A stretch of 64,000 nt of DNA, taken from assembly GCA_050943495.1 (NCBI GenBank), contig JBMNPH010000002.1:186001-250000 (forward strand), written 5' to 3'. Numbering within the stretch: position 1 is the first letter of the stretch; each line of letters begins with the position of its first letter. This document shows, one piece after another, positions 55,541 to 62,890 of the stretch. Source of the stretch: Merdivicinus sp050943495. Its GTDB lineage: Bacteria > Bacillota > Clostridia > Oscillospirales > Ruminococcaceae. The notes below the pieces were generated by a model. That model ran no database searches. It saw only the letters and a program-made list of their open reading frames with translations, and was not told where the DNA came from. Position numbers and translations under genes: made by a program.

Positions 55541-57552
55541 AACTTCTTTTTGCTCTTGCCGGTAACCAGAACAGCGGAAAAACAACGCTTTTCAATCGTT
55601 TGACCGGTTCTAACCAGCATGTCGGAAATTTTCCGGGCGTTACAGTCGAAAAAAAGGAAGGCAGCGTCAAAAAACATCCGGAAGCCACAGTAGTCGACTT
55701 GCCCGGCATCTATTCCCTGTCCCCTTATACATCCGAAGAAATTGTTACGCGGGATTTCCTGCTTCAGGAACATCCGAATGGCATAATCAATATCGTAGAT
55801 GCAACCAATATTGAACGAAATCTCTATCTTTCCCTTCAGCTGATTGAACTGGGAATTCCAATGGTTATCGCGCTGAATATGATGGATGAGGTGCGGGCAA
55901 GCGGAAATTCTATTCATGTAAAGCAGCTTGCACAGGAATTGGGCGTTCCGGTGATTCCGATTTCAGCCGGTAAAAATGAAGGTATCGATGAACTGATCGA
56001 TACCGCTATCAAAACCGCCTCCCAAAACCGCAAGCCTTTGAAATACGATTTCTGCGATGGAGAGGTCCATAAAGCCATTCATGCGATTGCTCATATCGTG
56101 ACCGATCAGGCAGCTGAAGCAGCGCTTCCGCTTCGGTTTACTGCAACCAAACTGGTCGAAGGAGATGAACCTACTCGAAATCTTCTCAAACTGGATGAGG
56201 ATCAAAAGCATATTATCGACCACATCGTTGAGGATATGGAAAGCGAATTGGGTACTGACCGCGAAGCAGCACTGGCAGATATGCGATATTCCTTTATTGA
56301 AAAGACTTGTGCCAGCTGTGTTATCAAGCATCAGGAAACGCGGGAACAGGTTCGTTCTGAAAAAATTGACCGCGTTTTAACCAGCAAATACTGGGGTATC
56401 CCGATCTTTATTGCCATTATGTTCTTTATTTTCTGGGTTACCTTTACGCTGCTTGGAGAGCCGCTGCAGCAATTGATGGATGAGGGAATTACTCTTCTGA
56501 CCGGTGCTGTCCAGAAACTAATGCAAACGGCTCAAATCAGCGGCTGGCTGCAAAGTTTGGTCATTGACGGTATTTTTGCCGGTGTTGGAAGTGTTCTTTC
56601 CTTCCTGCCGATTATCGTTTTGCTCTTTTTCTTCCTTTCTCTGTTGGAAGACAGCGGTTATATGGCAAGGGTTGCCTTTGTTATGGATAAGCTGCTGCGA
56701 AAAATTGGATTATCCGGGCGTTCTTTTGTGCCGATGCTGATCGGATTCGGATGCAGCGTTCCCGCTATTATGTCTGCACGGACCCTCTCGAGCGAGCGTG
56801 ATCGGAAAATGACAATTCTTCTGACCCCGTTTATGTCATGCAGTGCTAAGCTTCCCATTTATGGAATGATTATTATGGCATTCTTCCCGCACAACCGTGC
56901 TCTTATTATGATTTCGGTCTACCTGATCGGAATTCTGGTCGCAATTCTTTCCGGATTGCTACTCAATAAAACGGCATTCCGCGGCAATCCGGTTCCATTC
57001 GTGATGGAATTGCCCGCCTACCGGATCCCCTCCCCCAAAAGCGTCCTGCTTTTGATGTGGGAAAAAGCAAAGGATTTTATCCGGAAAGCCTTTACCATTA
57101 TTTTTATGGCTTCGATTGTTATCTGGTTCTTGCAGAGTTTCGACACGCACCTTAACATGGTCGCAGACAGTTCTCAGAGCATTCTTGCTATGATTGGTTC
57201 TGCAATTGCCCCGATCTTTACGCCCATCGGATTCCATGACTGGCGCGCATCTACCGCACTTTTGACCGGTATTACAGCAAAGGAAACTGTCGTATCTACC
57301 TTGACAGTTTTGACCGGTGCCGCAACGGATGCACAGCTTGCTGAAGTCTTGGCAACCATTTTTACGCCGGTTAGTGCTTTTTCTTTCCTGGTATTCACGG
57401 TATTGTATATGCCTTGCGTGGCGGCGTTTGCGGCAAGTAAACGGGAACTTGGTTCCTGGAAAGGCGCTATTCTGACCGCTCTGTATCAGACTGGTGCGGC
57501 ATATGTAACGGCCTTGGTTGTCTATCAGATCGGGAATCTTTTGATCCGTTAA
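55537..57552 (+). CDS. feoB: Ferrous iron transport protein B
   Basis: This 671-residue inner membrane Fe(II) transporter has a GTPase domain: G1 GNQNSGKTTLFNRLTG, G2 region NFPGVTVEKKEG, G3 DLPGIYSL and G4 NMMDE. The helical GDI region follows, then a membrane part with FeoB_Gate domains (MLIGFGCSVPAIMSARTLSS and LTPFMSCSAKLPIYGMIIMA with conserved Cys). About nine or more hydrophobic segments run from residue 285 to the end. It overlaps feoA and is followed 14 nt later by a small Cys-rich membrane protein. Iron control is suggested by the DtxR-like site. Confidence 0.97.
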   Translation: MKLLFALAGNQNSGKTTLFNRLTGSNQHVGNFPGVTVEKKEGSVKKHPEATVVDLPGIYSLSPYTSEEIVTRDFLLQEHPNGIINIVDATNIERNLYLSLQLIELGIPMVIALNMMDEVRASGNSIHVKQLAQELGVPVIPISAGKNEGIDELIDTAIKTASQNRKPLKYDFCDGEVHKAIHAIAHIVTDQAAEAALPLRFTATKLVEGDEPTRNLLKLDEDQKHIIDHIVEDMESELGTDREAALADMRYSFIEKTCASCVIKHQETREQVRSEKIDRVLTSKYWGIPIFIAIMFFIFWVTFTLLGEPLQQLMDEGITLLTGAVQKLMQTAQISGWLQSLVIDGIFAGVGSVLSFLPIIVLLFFFLSLLEDSGYMARVAFVMDKLLRKIGLSGRSFVPMLIGFGCSVPAIMSARTLSSERDRKMTILLTPFMSCSAKLPIYGMIIMAFFPHNRALIMISVYLIGILVAILSGLLLNKTAFRGNPVPFVMELPAYRIPSPKSVLLLMWEKAKDFIRKAFTIIFMASIVIWFLQSFDTHLNMVADSSQSILAMIGSAIAPIFTPIGFHDWRASTALLTGITAKETVVSTLTVLTGAATDAQLAEVLATIFTPVSAFSFLVFTVLYMPCVAAFAASKRELGSWKGAILTALYQTGAAYVTALVVYQIGNLLIR

Positions 57553-57566
57553 AAAGGAGATGACTT

Positions 57567-57725
57567 ATGACATTCTCAGATATTCTTCTGATACTGGCAT
57601 TGATTTGTGCAGTCATTGCGGTGATTGTTTCCATGCGGCGCCGTAAAAAACAGGGAAAAGGCTGCTGCGGCAATTGTTCTTCCTGTTCTGCCGGATGTCA
57701 TTCCCAATCCACACAAAATAAATAA
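57567..57725 (+). CDS. FeoB-associated Cys-rich membrane protein, 52 residues
   Basis: A short gene starts at ATG 57567 behind AAAAGGAGA, 14 nt after feoB. The N-terminal segment FSDILLILALICAVIAVIVS spans the membrane and is followed by basic MRRRKKQGKG. A cysteine cluster, CCGNCSSCSAGCH (six Cys and one His), ends in a polar tail. Such proteins regularly follow feoB in Firmicutes and are thought to play an FeoC-like or iron-handling role, but this is not proven. The cluster could bind iron or a 4Fe-4S centre on the cytoplasmic side. It ends the feo operon. Confidence 0.9.
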   Translation: MTFSDILLILALICAVIAVIVSMRRRKKQGKGCCGNCSSCSAGCHSQSTQNK

Positions 57726-57730
57726 TAAAC

Positions 57731-57770
57731 AACCGGGGATTCCTCATTTGCTGGAATTCCCGGTTTTATT
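57731..57770 (+). terminator. Terminator of the feo operon
   Basis: AACCGGGGATTCC pairs with GGAATTCCCGGTT (one mismatch), followed by TTATTTT. A leftward transcript from the UroD-like gene would also meet it. Confidence 0.87.
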
Positions 57771-57778
57771 TTAGACAA

Positions 57779-58861
57779 TTATTTTTTTACTGGCAGCGAC
57801 TGGTGTACCAAATCAACCAGCCGTTTTGCTTCCTCAAAAGTAGAAGCCTGTGTCTGGAAAATGACCCGTTTCCCCTCCAGAAAATCAAGATTATCCTCAA
57901 TTTCCTGTCCGGTTGCAGCCAATATGATTACCTTATCCGCCAATTCCTTTTCGTATTTTTTGTAAATATCCACTGGCGCTGGCTGACTGGGATCCTGCAC
58001 AATCTGAATATAGGTGATTTTATCAATTGAAGCCACTCCCGGAATGACATGTGCACCGCCTCCATGCAAATGCATTAAAGCGTTTTGGTAGGGCTCAATT
58101 AACTTTTTCGTATAAGGTTTCCCGAAAATTTCATACATGCTGGGGGAACACATATAAGACCAGTCTTCTGACAGATGTCCGAAGGATCCTTCCGGTGCCC
58201 AAACTCCGTTGCCGTCAATAATTCCTCCGCAGAATCCGTTATAAAGATCTACCTGCTGTTTCATAAACCAACCTTCCATCTCGGTACACTTTTCCAGCAG
58301 GCGATGAACTTCTTCCGGTTCATCATAAAAGTCCGTAAACAAATCATTTCCGCGGACAAAATTCGCCAAATCCGTTGGGCTGCATCCACCACGCAAACGT
58401 GCGGCAATTTTCCCTTGCCCTTTTTCCTGAATATATGCGATACCATCCATAACATAACGGAACCATTTATTATGCGGATCCGTATGCAGGCGGTCGACAT
58501 CTTTCCAGGATCGAACAATCGGGATATGATAACTGGTTGTTTTTTCTACCTGAACCTCTCCGCCCAGATAGGCACTATGTTCTGCAATTCCAAAACGCGG
58601 GTACATTGACGGAATCAAATCATCGGCAACATCCATCCGATTGGACCAGATTGTCTCTTGTTGCAAAAGACAGGCATCCAGAAATTCCTTCAATTGGGTA
58701 TCAAAATTCCACTGATTCAGCGGTTTTACTTCCGGTACTGCTACTCTGTCCTGCACTTCTGCAATATCCAGAATCTGTATTAAGGCACCCTTAGAATCCC
58801 GATCATGGAGCAAACGGTAATTTTCAACAATCTCCTCCAGATTTTCTCTGTAGTATGGCAT
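57779..58861 (-). CDS. Uroporphyrinogen decarboxylase family protein (UroD/MtaA fold)
   Basis: This 360-residue protein starts at ATG 58861 behind GAGGAGGGG. It has the TIM-barrel features of UroD-like proteins (GFCGGIIDGNGVWAPEGSFG, LIEPYQNALMHLHGGGAHVI, ITYIQIVQDPSQPAP). The HxCG metal site of MtaA-type methyltransferases is replaced by HLHGGG, so zinc could be held by two His. It lacks the N-terminal Arg motif of true heme-pathway UroD, which makes porphyrin decarboxylation unlikely. It follows the LplC-like permease by 80 nt on the same strand, suggesting a role with the imported solute. Substrate unknown. Confidence 0.85.
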   Translation of the reverse strand: MPYYRENLEEIVENYRLLHDRDSKGALIQILDIAEVQDRVAVPEVKPLNQWNFDTQLKEFLDACLLQQETIWSNRMDVADDLIPSMYPRFGIAEHSAYLGGEVQVEKTTSYHIPIVRSWKDVDRLHTDPHNKWFRYVMDGIAYIQEKGQGKIAARLRGGCSPTDLANFVRGNDLFTDFYDEPEEVHRLLEKCTEMEGWFMKQQVDLYNGFCGGIIDGNGVWAPEGSFGHLSEDWSYMCSPSMYEIFGKPYTKKLIEPYQNALMHLHGGGAHVIPGVASIDKITYIQIVQDPSQPAPVDIYKKYEKELADKVIILAATGQEIEDNLDFLEGKRVIFQTQASTFEEAKRLVDLVHQSLPVKK

Positions 58862-58941
58862 TAGAATCCCCTCCTCTATCTTCCTTATTTTACATCATAT
58901 GTTCCTATTTTTCAAGAATAATGTAAAAATATCTAGAAGAT

Positions 58942-59823
58942 TTATCCTTTGATGGCGCCAATCATTACGCCTTTTACAAAGTGTTTCTGCAGGAATGGAT
59001 ACAAAACTAGAATAGGTGCTGTTGCAATAACAATGAGTGCATATTTGATCAGCTCGGTAATTTGAGCCATTTCCCCTAAATCTGCGCCGGCCATCATTTC
59101 ATTGGTCTGGTTTGCAATCAGAATTTCCCGAAGTACCAGCTGCAGGGGGAATAATTTACGGTCCCGCAGATAAATGGAAGCATTAAACCATGAATTCCAA
59201 TGCCCTACCCCGTAATACAAAACCATAACTGCAATGGTAGGAATGGAGAGCGGGATCATAATCTGGCACATAATACGGAAGTGCGAAGCACCATCCAATT
59301 TTGCAGATTCCACCAAAGTATCCGGTATTCCGGCGAATGCGGTTCGCATGATGATCAGATTGGTGGTACTGATAGCCCCCGGAATAATCAATGCCCATCT
59401 GCTGTCCAGGAGTCCAAAGGATTGTACATTCAAATAGGTTGGAATCATACCACCGGAAAAATACATCGTGAAGACAATCAGAAACATAATCAGATTCCGG
59501 AACATGACGCCTTTACATACCAGAAAATATGCACCCATAATGGTCAGTACCAAATTGATGGCCACGCCAAATACCAAAATGAAAATTGTATTCAAATATC
59601 CGGTTAAAATCATCGGATTCTTTAATACAAGCTCATAAGCGGCCGTTGTCATTGGCGTCAATGGGGTAAAAAGTGCCCCTTTATGCATCAGGAGTGAAGC
59701 AGGATCACTGACGGACGCAATTAATACAAAATACATTGGATATGCAGTGACAAAAATCACCAATAACATAATCAGGATATTCACAAAATTGAAAATGCGG
59801 CTGCCCAGCGATTTATCTTCCAT
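58942..59823 (-). CDS. Carbohydrate ABC transporter permease, LplC-like
   Basis: The protein has 293 residues from ATG 59823, six bases after GGAGGG. It has six membrane segments and the EAA loop with SAKLDGASHFRIMCQIMIPL near residue 190, the contact site for the ATPase. GHWNSWFNASIYLRDRKLFP is characteristic of LplC/YtcP permeases. It forms a heterodimer with the LplB-like protein, whose gene overlaps its leader by a few bases. No ATPase gene lies nearby, so a shared MsmX-type ATPase elsewhere would be needed. Confidence 0.93.
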   Translation of the reverse strand: MEDKSLGSRIFNFVNILIMLLVIFVTAYPMYFVLIASVSDPASLLMHKGALFTPLTPMTTAAYELVLKNPMILTGYLNTIFILVFGVAINLVLTIMGAYFLVCKGVMFRNLIMFLIVFTMYFSGGMIPTYLNVQSFGLLDSRWALIIPGAISTTNLIIMRTAFAGIPDTLVESAKLDGASHFRIMCQIMIPLSIPTIAVMVLYYGVGHWNSWFNASIYLRDRKLFPLQLVLREILIANQTNEMMAGADLGEMAQITELIKYALIVIATAPILVLYPFLQKHFVKGVMIGAIKG

Positions 59824-59834
59824 AGCAATCCCTC

Positions 59835-60791
59835 CTACCACAAGCTTACTTCACTGACACGCCGGCTGATTTTATTAAAGGTGACAACCAGTATGAAATT
59901 AATCAGCGAATTGAAAAGGCCAACTGCCGAACTGTAACTCCAGTTAAATTCCTGCAAACCTTTCCGATAAACGAATGTGGAAATGACATCCGATGTATCA
60001 TAAATTGCAGGACTGTACAGAAGAATGATTTTTTCGAATCCTACATTCATGACGCTGCCCATTCGCAGAATAAACAGGATAATAATGGTGGTGGAAATAC
60101 CGGGAAGTGTGATATTCCAAATTTGCTGCAATCGGTTTGCCCCATCAATTTTTGCTGCTTCGTACTGTTCCTGGTCAATGCCCGTCAAAGCTGCAAGATA
60201 TATAATAGAACCCCAACCAATCTCCTGCCAGATACCGGAAATCACATAAATCGGAACAAAGTTACTGGCTTTCGACAATAAGGAAACTGGTTCCACCCCA
60301 AATATAGTTAAAAATGTGGTAATGAAGCCTGTATCTGCTGTGAACAATTTAATCAAGCTACAAACAACTACCAATGATATAAAGTGCGGCATATAAGAAA
60401 CGGTTTGTACGACCCGTTTAAATTTCTCATTTCGCAGCTCATTCAGTAACAATGCTAATATAATGGGAGCCGGGAATCCAAAAATCAGTGAGCTAAGACT
60501 AATTACTAAGGTATTCTTTAAAATGCGCAAAAAATAATAGGATGAAAAGAAATCAATAAAGTGCTGCATTCCAAAATTGGCCGCCCATGGGCTTCCAATA
60601 ATTCCTGCGCCAGGAGAGAAGTTTTTGAAAGCAATGATTGCACCATACATGGGTTTATACGCGAACAGAATGTAATAAATCAGTACGGGCAGTACAATCA
60701 GATATGCGCCGTAATTCATGCGGAAATCTTTTGCAGCGCGATTCCAAAAGGATGCTTTATGTGAATTTGATGCTGCTTTTACGGATGCCAT
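59835..60791 (-). CDS. Carbohydrate ABC transporter permease, LplB-like
   Basis: This 318-residue protein starts at ATG 60791 behind AAAGGAGGAG. After a cytoplasmic head come six membrane segments. FAYKPMYGAIIAFKNFSPGA is the LplB/YtcC-type signature, and AAKIDGANRLQQIWNITLPG near residue 215 is the EAA loop. It pairs with the LplC-like permease 11 nt downstream. A hairpin-T-run lies between it and the binding-protein gene. The family imports oligosaccharides or glycan fragments; the exact solute is unknown. Confidence 0.94.
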   Translation of the reverse strand: MASVKAASNSHKASFWNRAAKDFRMNYGAYLIVLPVLIYYILFAYKPMYGAIIAFKNFSPGAGIIGSPWAANFGMQHFIDFFSSYYFLRILKNTLVISLSSLIFGFPAPIILALLLNELRNEKFKRVVQTVSYMPHFISLVVVCSLIKLFTADTGFITTFLTIFGVEPVSLLSKASNFVPIYVISGIWQEIGWGSIIYLAALTGIDQEQYEAAKIDGANRLQQIWNITLPGISTTIIILFILRMGSVMNVGFEKIILLYSPAIYDTSDVISTFVYRKGLQEFNWSYSSAVGLFNSLINFILVVTFNKISRRVSEVSLW

Positions 60792-60841
60792 AGCCTACTC
60801 CTCCTTTAACCTACAATATGACAACCAGCTTCTCCATTTAT

Positions 60842-60883
60842 AAAAAGGGGCACAGTTTTGCATGTTTCTGCCAAACTGTGCCC
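60842..60883 (-). terminator. Terminator between the binding-protein gene and the permease genes
   Basis: Leftward, GGGCACAGTTTGG pairs with CAAAACTGTGCCCC (11-12 bp), followed by TTTTT. It sits 45 nt after the binding-protein stop. Partial termination would give more binding protein than permease, as is usual in such operons. Confidence 0.9.
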
Positions 60884-60928
60884 GATGATTATCCTATTAT
60901 GGATACAGCCGCTTGACAACAGCAGTGG

Positions 60929-62584
60929 TTATCTTGCATTGAATTCATCAAGAGCAGCCTGCTGAATCTCGATTGCACGTGAAATATTCATTCCTTCCAA
61001 AGCAGGAATAAATTCCGTTTCCCAATTATCCATCGGAACTGCACCTGTGATAAACTTGGTAATCATTTCAGATACATAGGTATTAATATCGCCCATCATA
61101 GTGGAGTATTCATTACTATTTTCCTGGGAAATGGTTACAGGAGGCATTGTATAAGTTGCTGCATCATTATCGGTCCACGCCTCCAATGCTGCTTGCTGCT
61201 GCGGGCGCCATACATACTGCATTAAATATCTTCCATCCTGCAGGAAGGGGTCGCCATCCCAAGAACGGCAATACTGAGCAAGAGCATACTGGAAAGTCAA
61301 GCCATCCGGATTATGTTTCATAAGATCCGTAAAGGTTGGCTCTCCATCAACCATCTCGTAGGAAATTCCTTCGATACCAAAATTATACAACAAATGGCCT
61401 TCTTCGGAATAAGCATAGTTCAAAAATTGAACTGCCATCTCTTTATTTTCACATGCAGGTGTGACAACCGTAAAACCGTTCGTTACAGGGAATTCATAAC
61501 GTGCCATCATCGCTTTATCGCCCTTGTTGGCAACCAAAGACGGCATTCCAACTACGCTATAAGTTGGATCTTCTCCTTCCACGGTTTGAATATAATTTCC
61601 GATACCGCCACTCAATGCACCATATCCAGCGCCACAGGTTCCATTCATGATATTTGCATTCTTTGTGTTGGCATCCTGTGTCATAAAGTTCTGATCCAAT
61701 AATCCCTCTGTATATAATTTGTTCAAAAATGCTACGGATTCTTTTGCACCGGACTCCATATAGCCATAATGAACCTTTCCATCCTGCTGATAGAATTCAA
61801 CACAAGGAAGTCCATACGGAGAAGTAATTAATCCAGCCTTCAGGAACCACATGACATCATCATTTGTGACCGAAAGCGGAATCGGAACATTTAGTTCTTC
61901 CTTCATTCCTTTTAACGCATTATAGAATTCATCGATTGTTTCCGGAACTTCCATGCCAAGTTCATCCAGGAAATTTTCCCGCAAAATAATACCCGATGAG
62001 ATACGAAGGATTACATCGCCGCGAATAAATGGGAAACCAAAATATTCGCCGGAAGGAGTCACGCAAGCTTTTTTCCAATCAGGATTTTCTTCCAAAAGAT
62101 TGCGGAAATCCGGAGCATTCGCATCTATAATATCAGTAATCGGCGCAATGATTCCATCTGCAATTGCCTTTTCCGGTCCGCCCGGATAGCTCTTAATGAA
62201 ATCGTACTGCATTATGATGTCCGGTAAATCACCCGATGCAAACAGCAAATTAAATGCATTAGAGTCAGCGGGATGTTGATATTCAATTTCAATCCCGACC
62301 CGTTTTTCCAATTCCTCATTAAATGGAGTATCCGCCATTGTTTCATACTGAGAAGAAACCGGACCGGAAATCGAACGGGCAATGGTTAATTTTCCGCCTT
62401 CCGGAATGGGGTAGACAACTTCTTTCGTCTCTGTTCCGCCGGAAGATCCACCGTCTGCTGTTGATACCGCACTCTCTGTCCCGCCAGCAGACGATGATTC
62501 TGTAGAGGTTTGTTCTCCACATGCGGTTAGAGTACCGACGCTCATGACGGATGCCAACAAGATGGTTGCAATTCTCTTTAACAT
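60929..62584 (-). CDS. Extracellular solute-binding lipoprotein, LplA-like
   Basis: This 551-residue protein starts at ATG 62584 behind GGGGG. The signal peptide MLKRIATILLASVMSVGTLT runs into the lipobox with the lipid-anchored Cys at residue 22 (LTAC). A Ser/Thr/Gly-rich linker (about 27-55) is followed by a large type-I binding protein fold with VGIEIEYQHPADSNAFNLLF, LASGDLPDIIMQ-like FASGDLPDIIMQYD and EFPVTNGFTVVTPACENKEM. It catches the sugar outside the membrane and hands it to the LplB/LplC permease. The solute is unknown. Confidence 0.94.
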   Translation of the reverse strand: MLKRIATILLASVMSVGTLTACGEQTSTESSSAGGTESAVSTADGGSSGGTETKEVVYPIPEGGKLTIARSISGPVSSQYETMADTPFNEELEKRVGIEIEYQHPADSNAFNLLFASGDLPDIIMQYDFIKSYPGGPEKAIADGIIAPITDIIDANAPDFRNLLEENPDWKKACVTPSGEYFGFPFIRGDVILRISSGIILRENFLDELGMEVPETIDEFYNALKGMKEELNVPIPLSVTNDDVMWFLKAGLITSPYGLPCVEFYQQDGKVHYGYMESGAKESVAFLNKLYTEGLLDQNFMTQDANTKNANIMNGTCGAGYGALSGGIGNYIQTVEGEDPTYSVVGMPSLVANKGDKAMMARYEFPVTNGFTVVTPACENKEMAVQFLNYAYSEEGHLLYNFGIEGISYEMVDGEPTFTDLMKHNPDGLTFQYALAQYCRSWDGDPFLQDGRYLMQYVWRPQQQAALEAWTDNDAATYTMPPVTISQENSNEYSTMMGDINTYVSEMITKFITGAVPMDNWETEFIPALEGMNISRAIEIQQAALDEFNAR

Positions 62585-62655
62585 TTGGATACCCCCAAAT
62601 CATTTATTTAAAAGCAACGGAAATTCGTTACTTTCATTCAGAGTGAAATGCGTTA

Positions 62656-62685
62656 TATTAACATATATGATAGTTTACATGCAAA
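62656..62685 (-). promoter_or_regulatory. Promoter of the LplA-like gene
   Basis: Leftward -35 TTGCAT (62685-62680), 18-bp spacer, -10 TAATAT (62661-62656). The leader to ATG 62584 is about 65 nt. Confidence 0.5.
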
Positions 62686-62722
62686 AAATAACAAAATTTT
62701 ATCAACATTTTCAAAAAAACTA

Positions 62723-62751
62723 TTGACAAAGTTCATTAAGCGTTTTATAAT
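62723..62751 (+). promoter_or_regulatory. Perfect consensus promoter pointing right into a gene-free stretch
   Basis: -35 TTGACA (62723-62728), 17-bp spacer, -10 TATAAT (62746-62751). No rightward protein gene of normal size follows before the terminator at 62839-62875. Confidence 0.75.
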
Positions 62752-62757
62752 AGTAAA

Positions 62758-62875
62758 CAAATTACTGATTCTCTAAAATATGAAGGGATTCATTTGCTGT
62801 CGCTCAAACTATACATTAGGCTGATTTTGAATAAAAAATAGACGGTATAACAAAATGCTATACCGTCTATTTTTA
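62758..62875 (+). ncRNA. Candidate small RNA of about 118 nt
   Basis: The stretch starts at the predicted start of the consensus promoter at 62723-62751 and ends in a strong hairpin with T-run. The only frame inside is a 14-codon one starting at 62781 (MKGFICCRSNYTLG) without a good ribosome site. I do not recognise a known RNA family. The alternative is that the hairpin serves only the antiporter gene and the promoter is fortuitous in AT-rich DNA. Confidence 0.45.
62839..62875. terminator. Bidirectional terminator of the antiporter gene and of the small-RNA candidate
   Basis: TAGACGGTATA (62839-62849) pairs with TATACCGTCTA (62859-62869), with T tracts on both strands. Leftward it lies 15 nt after the antiporter stop. 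Confidence 0.9.
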
Positions 62876-62890
62876 GTTTACTTAATTTGA

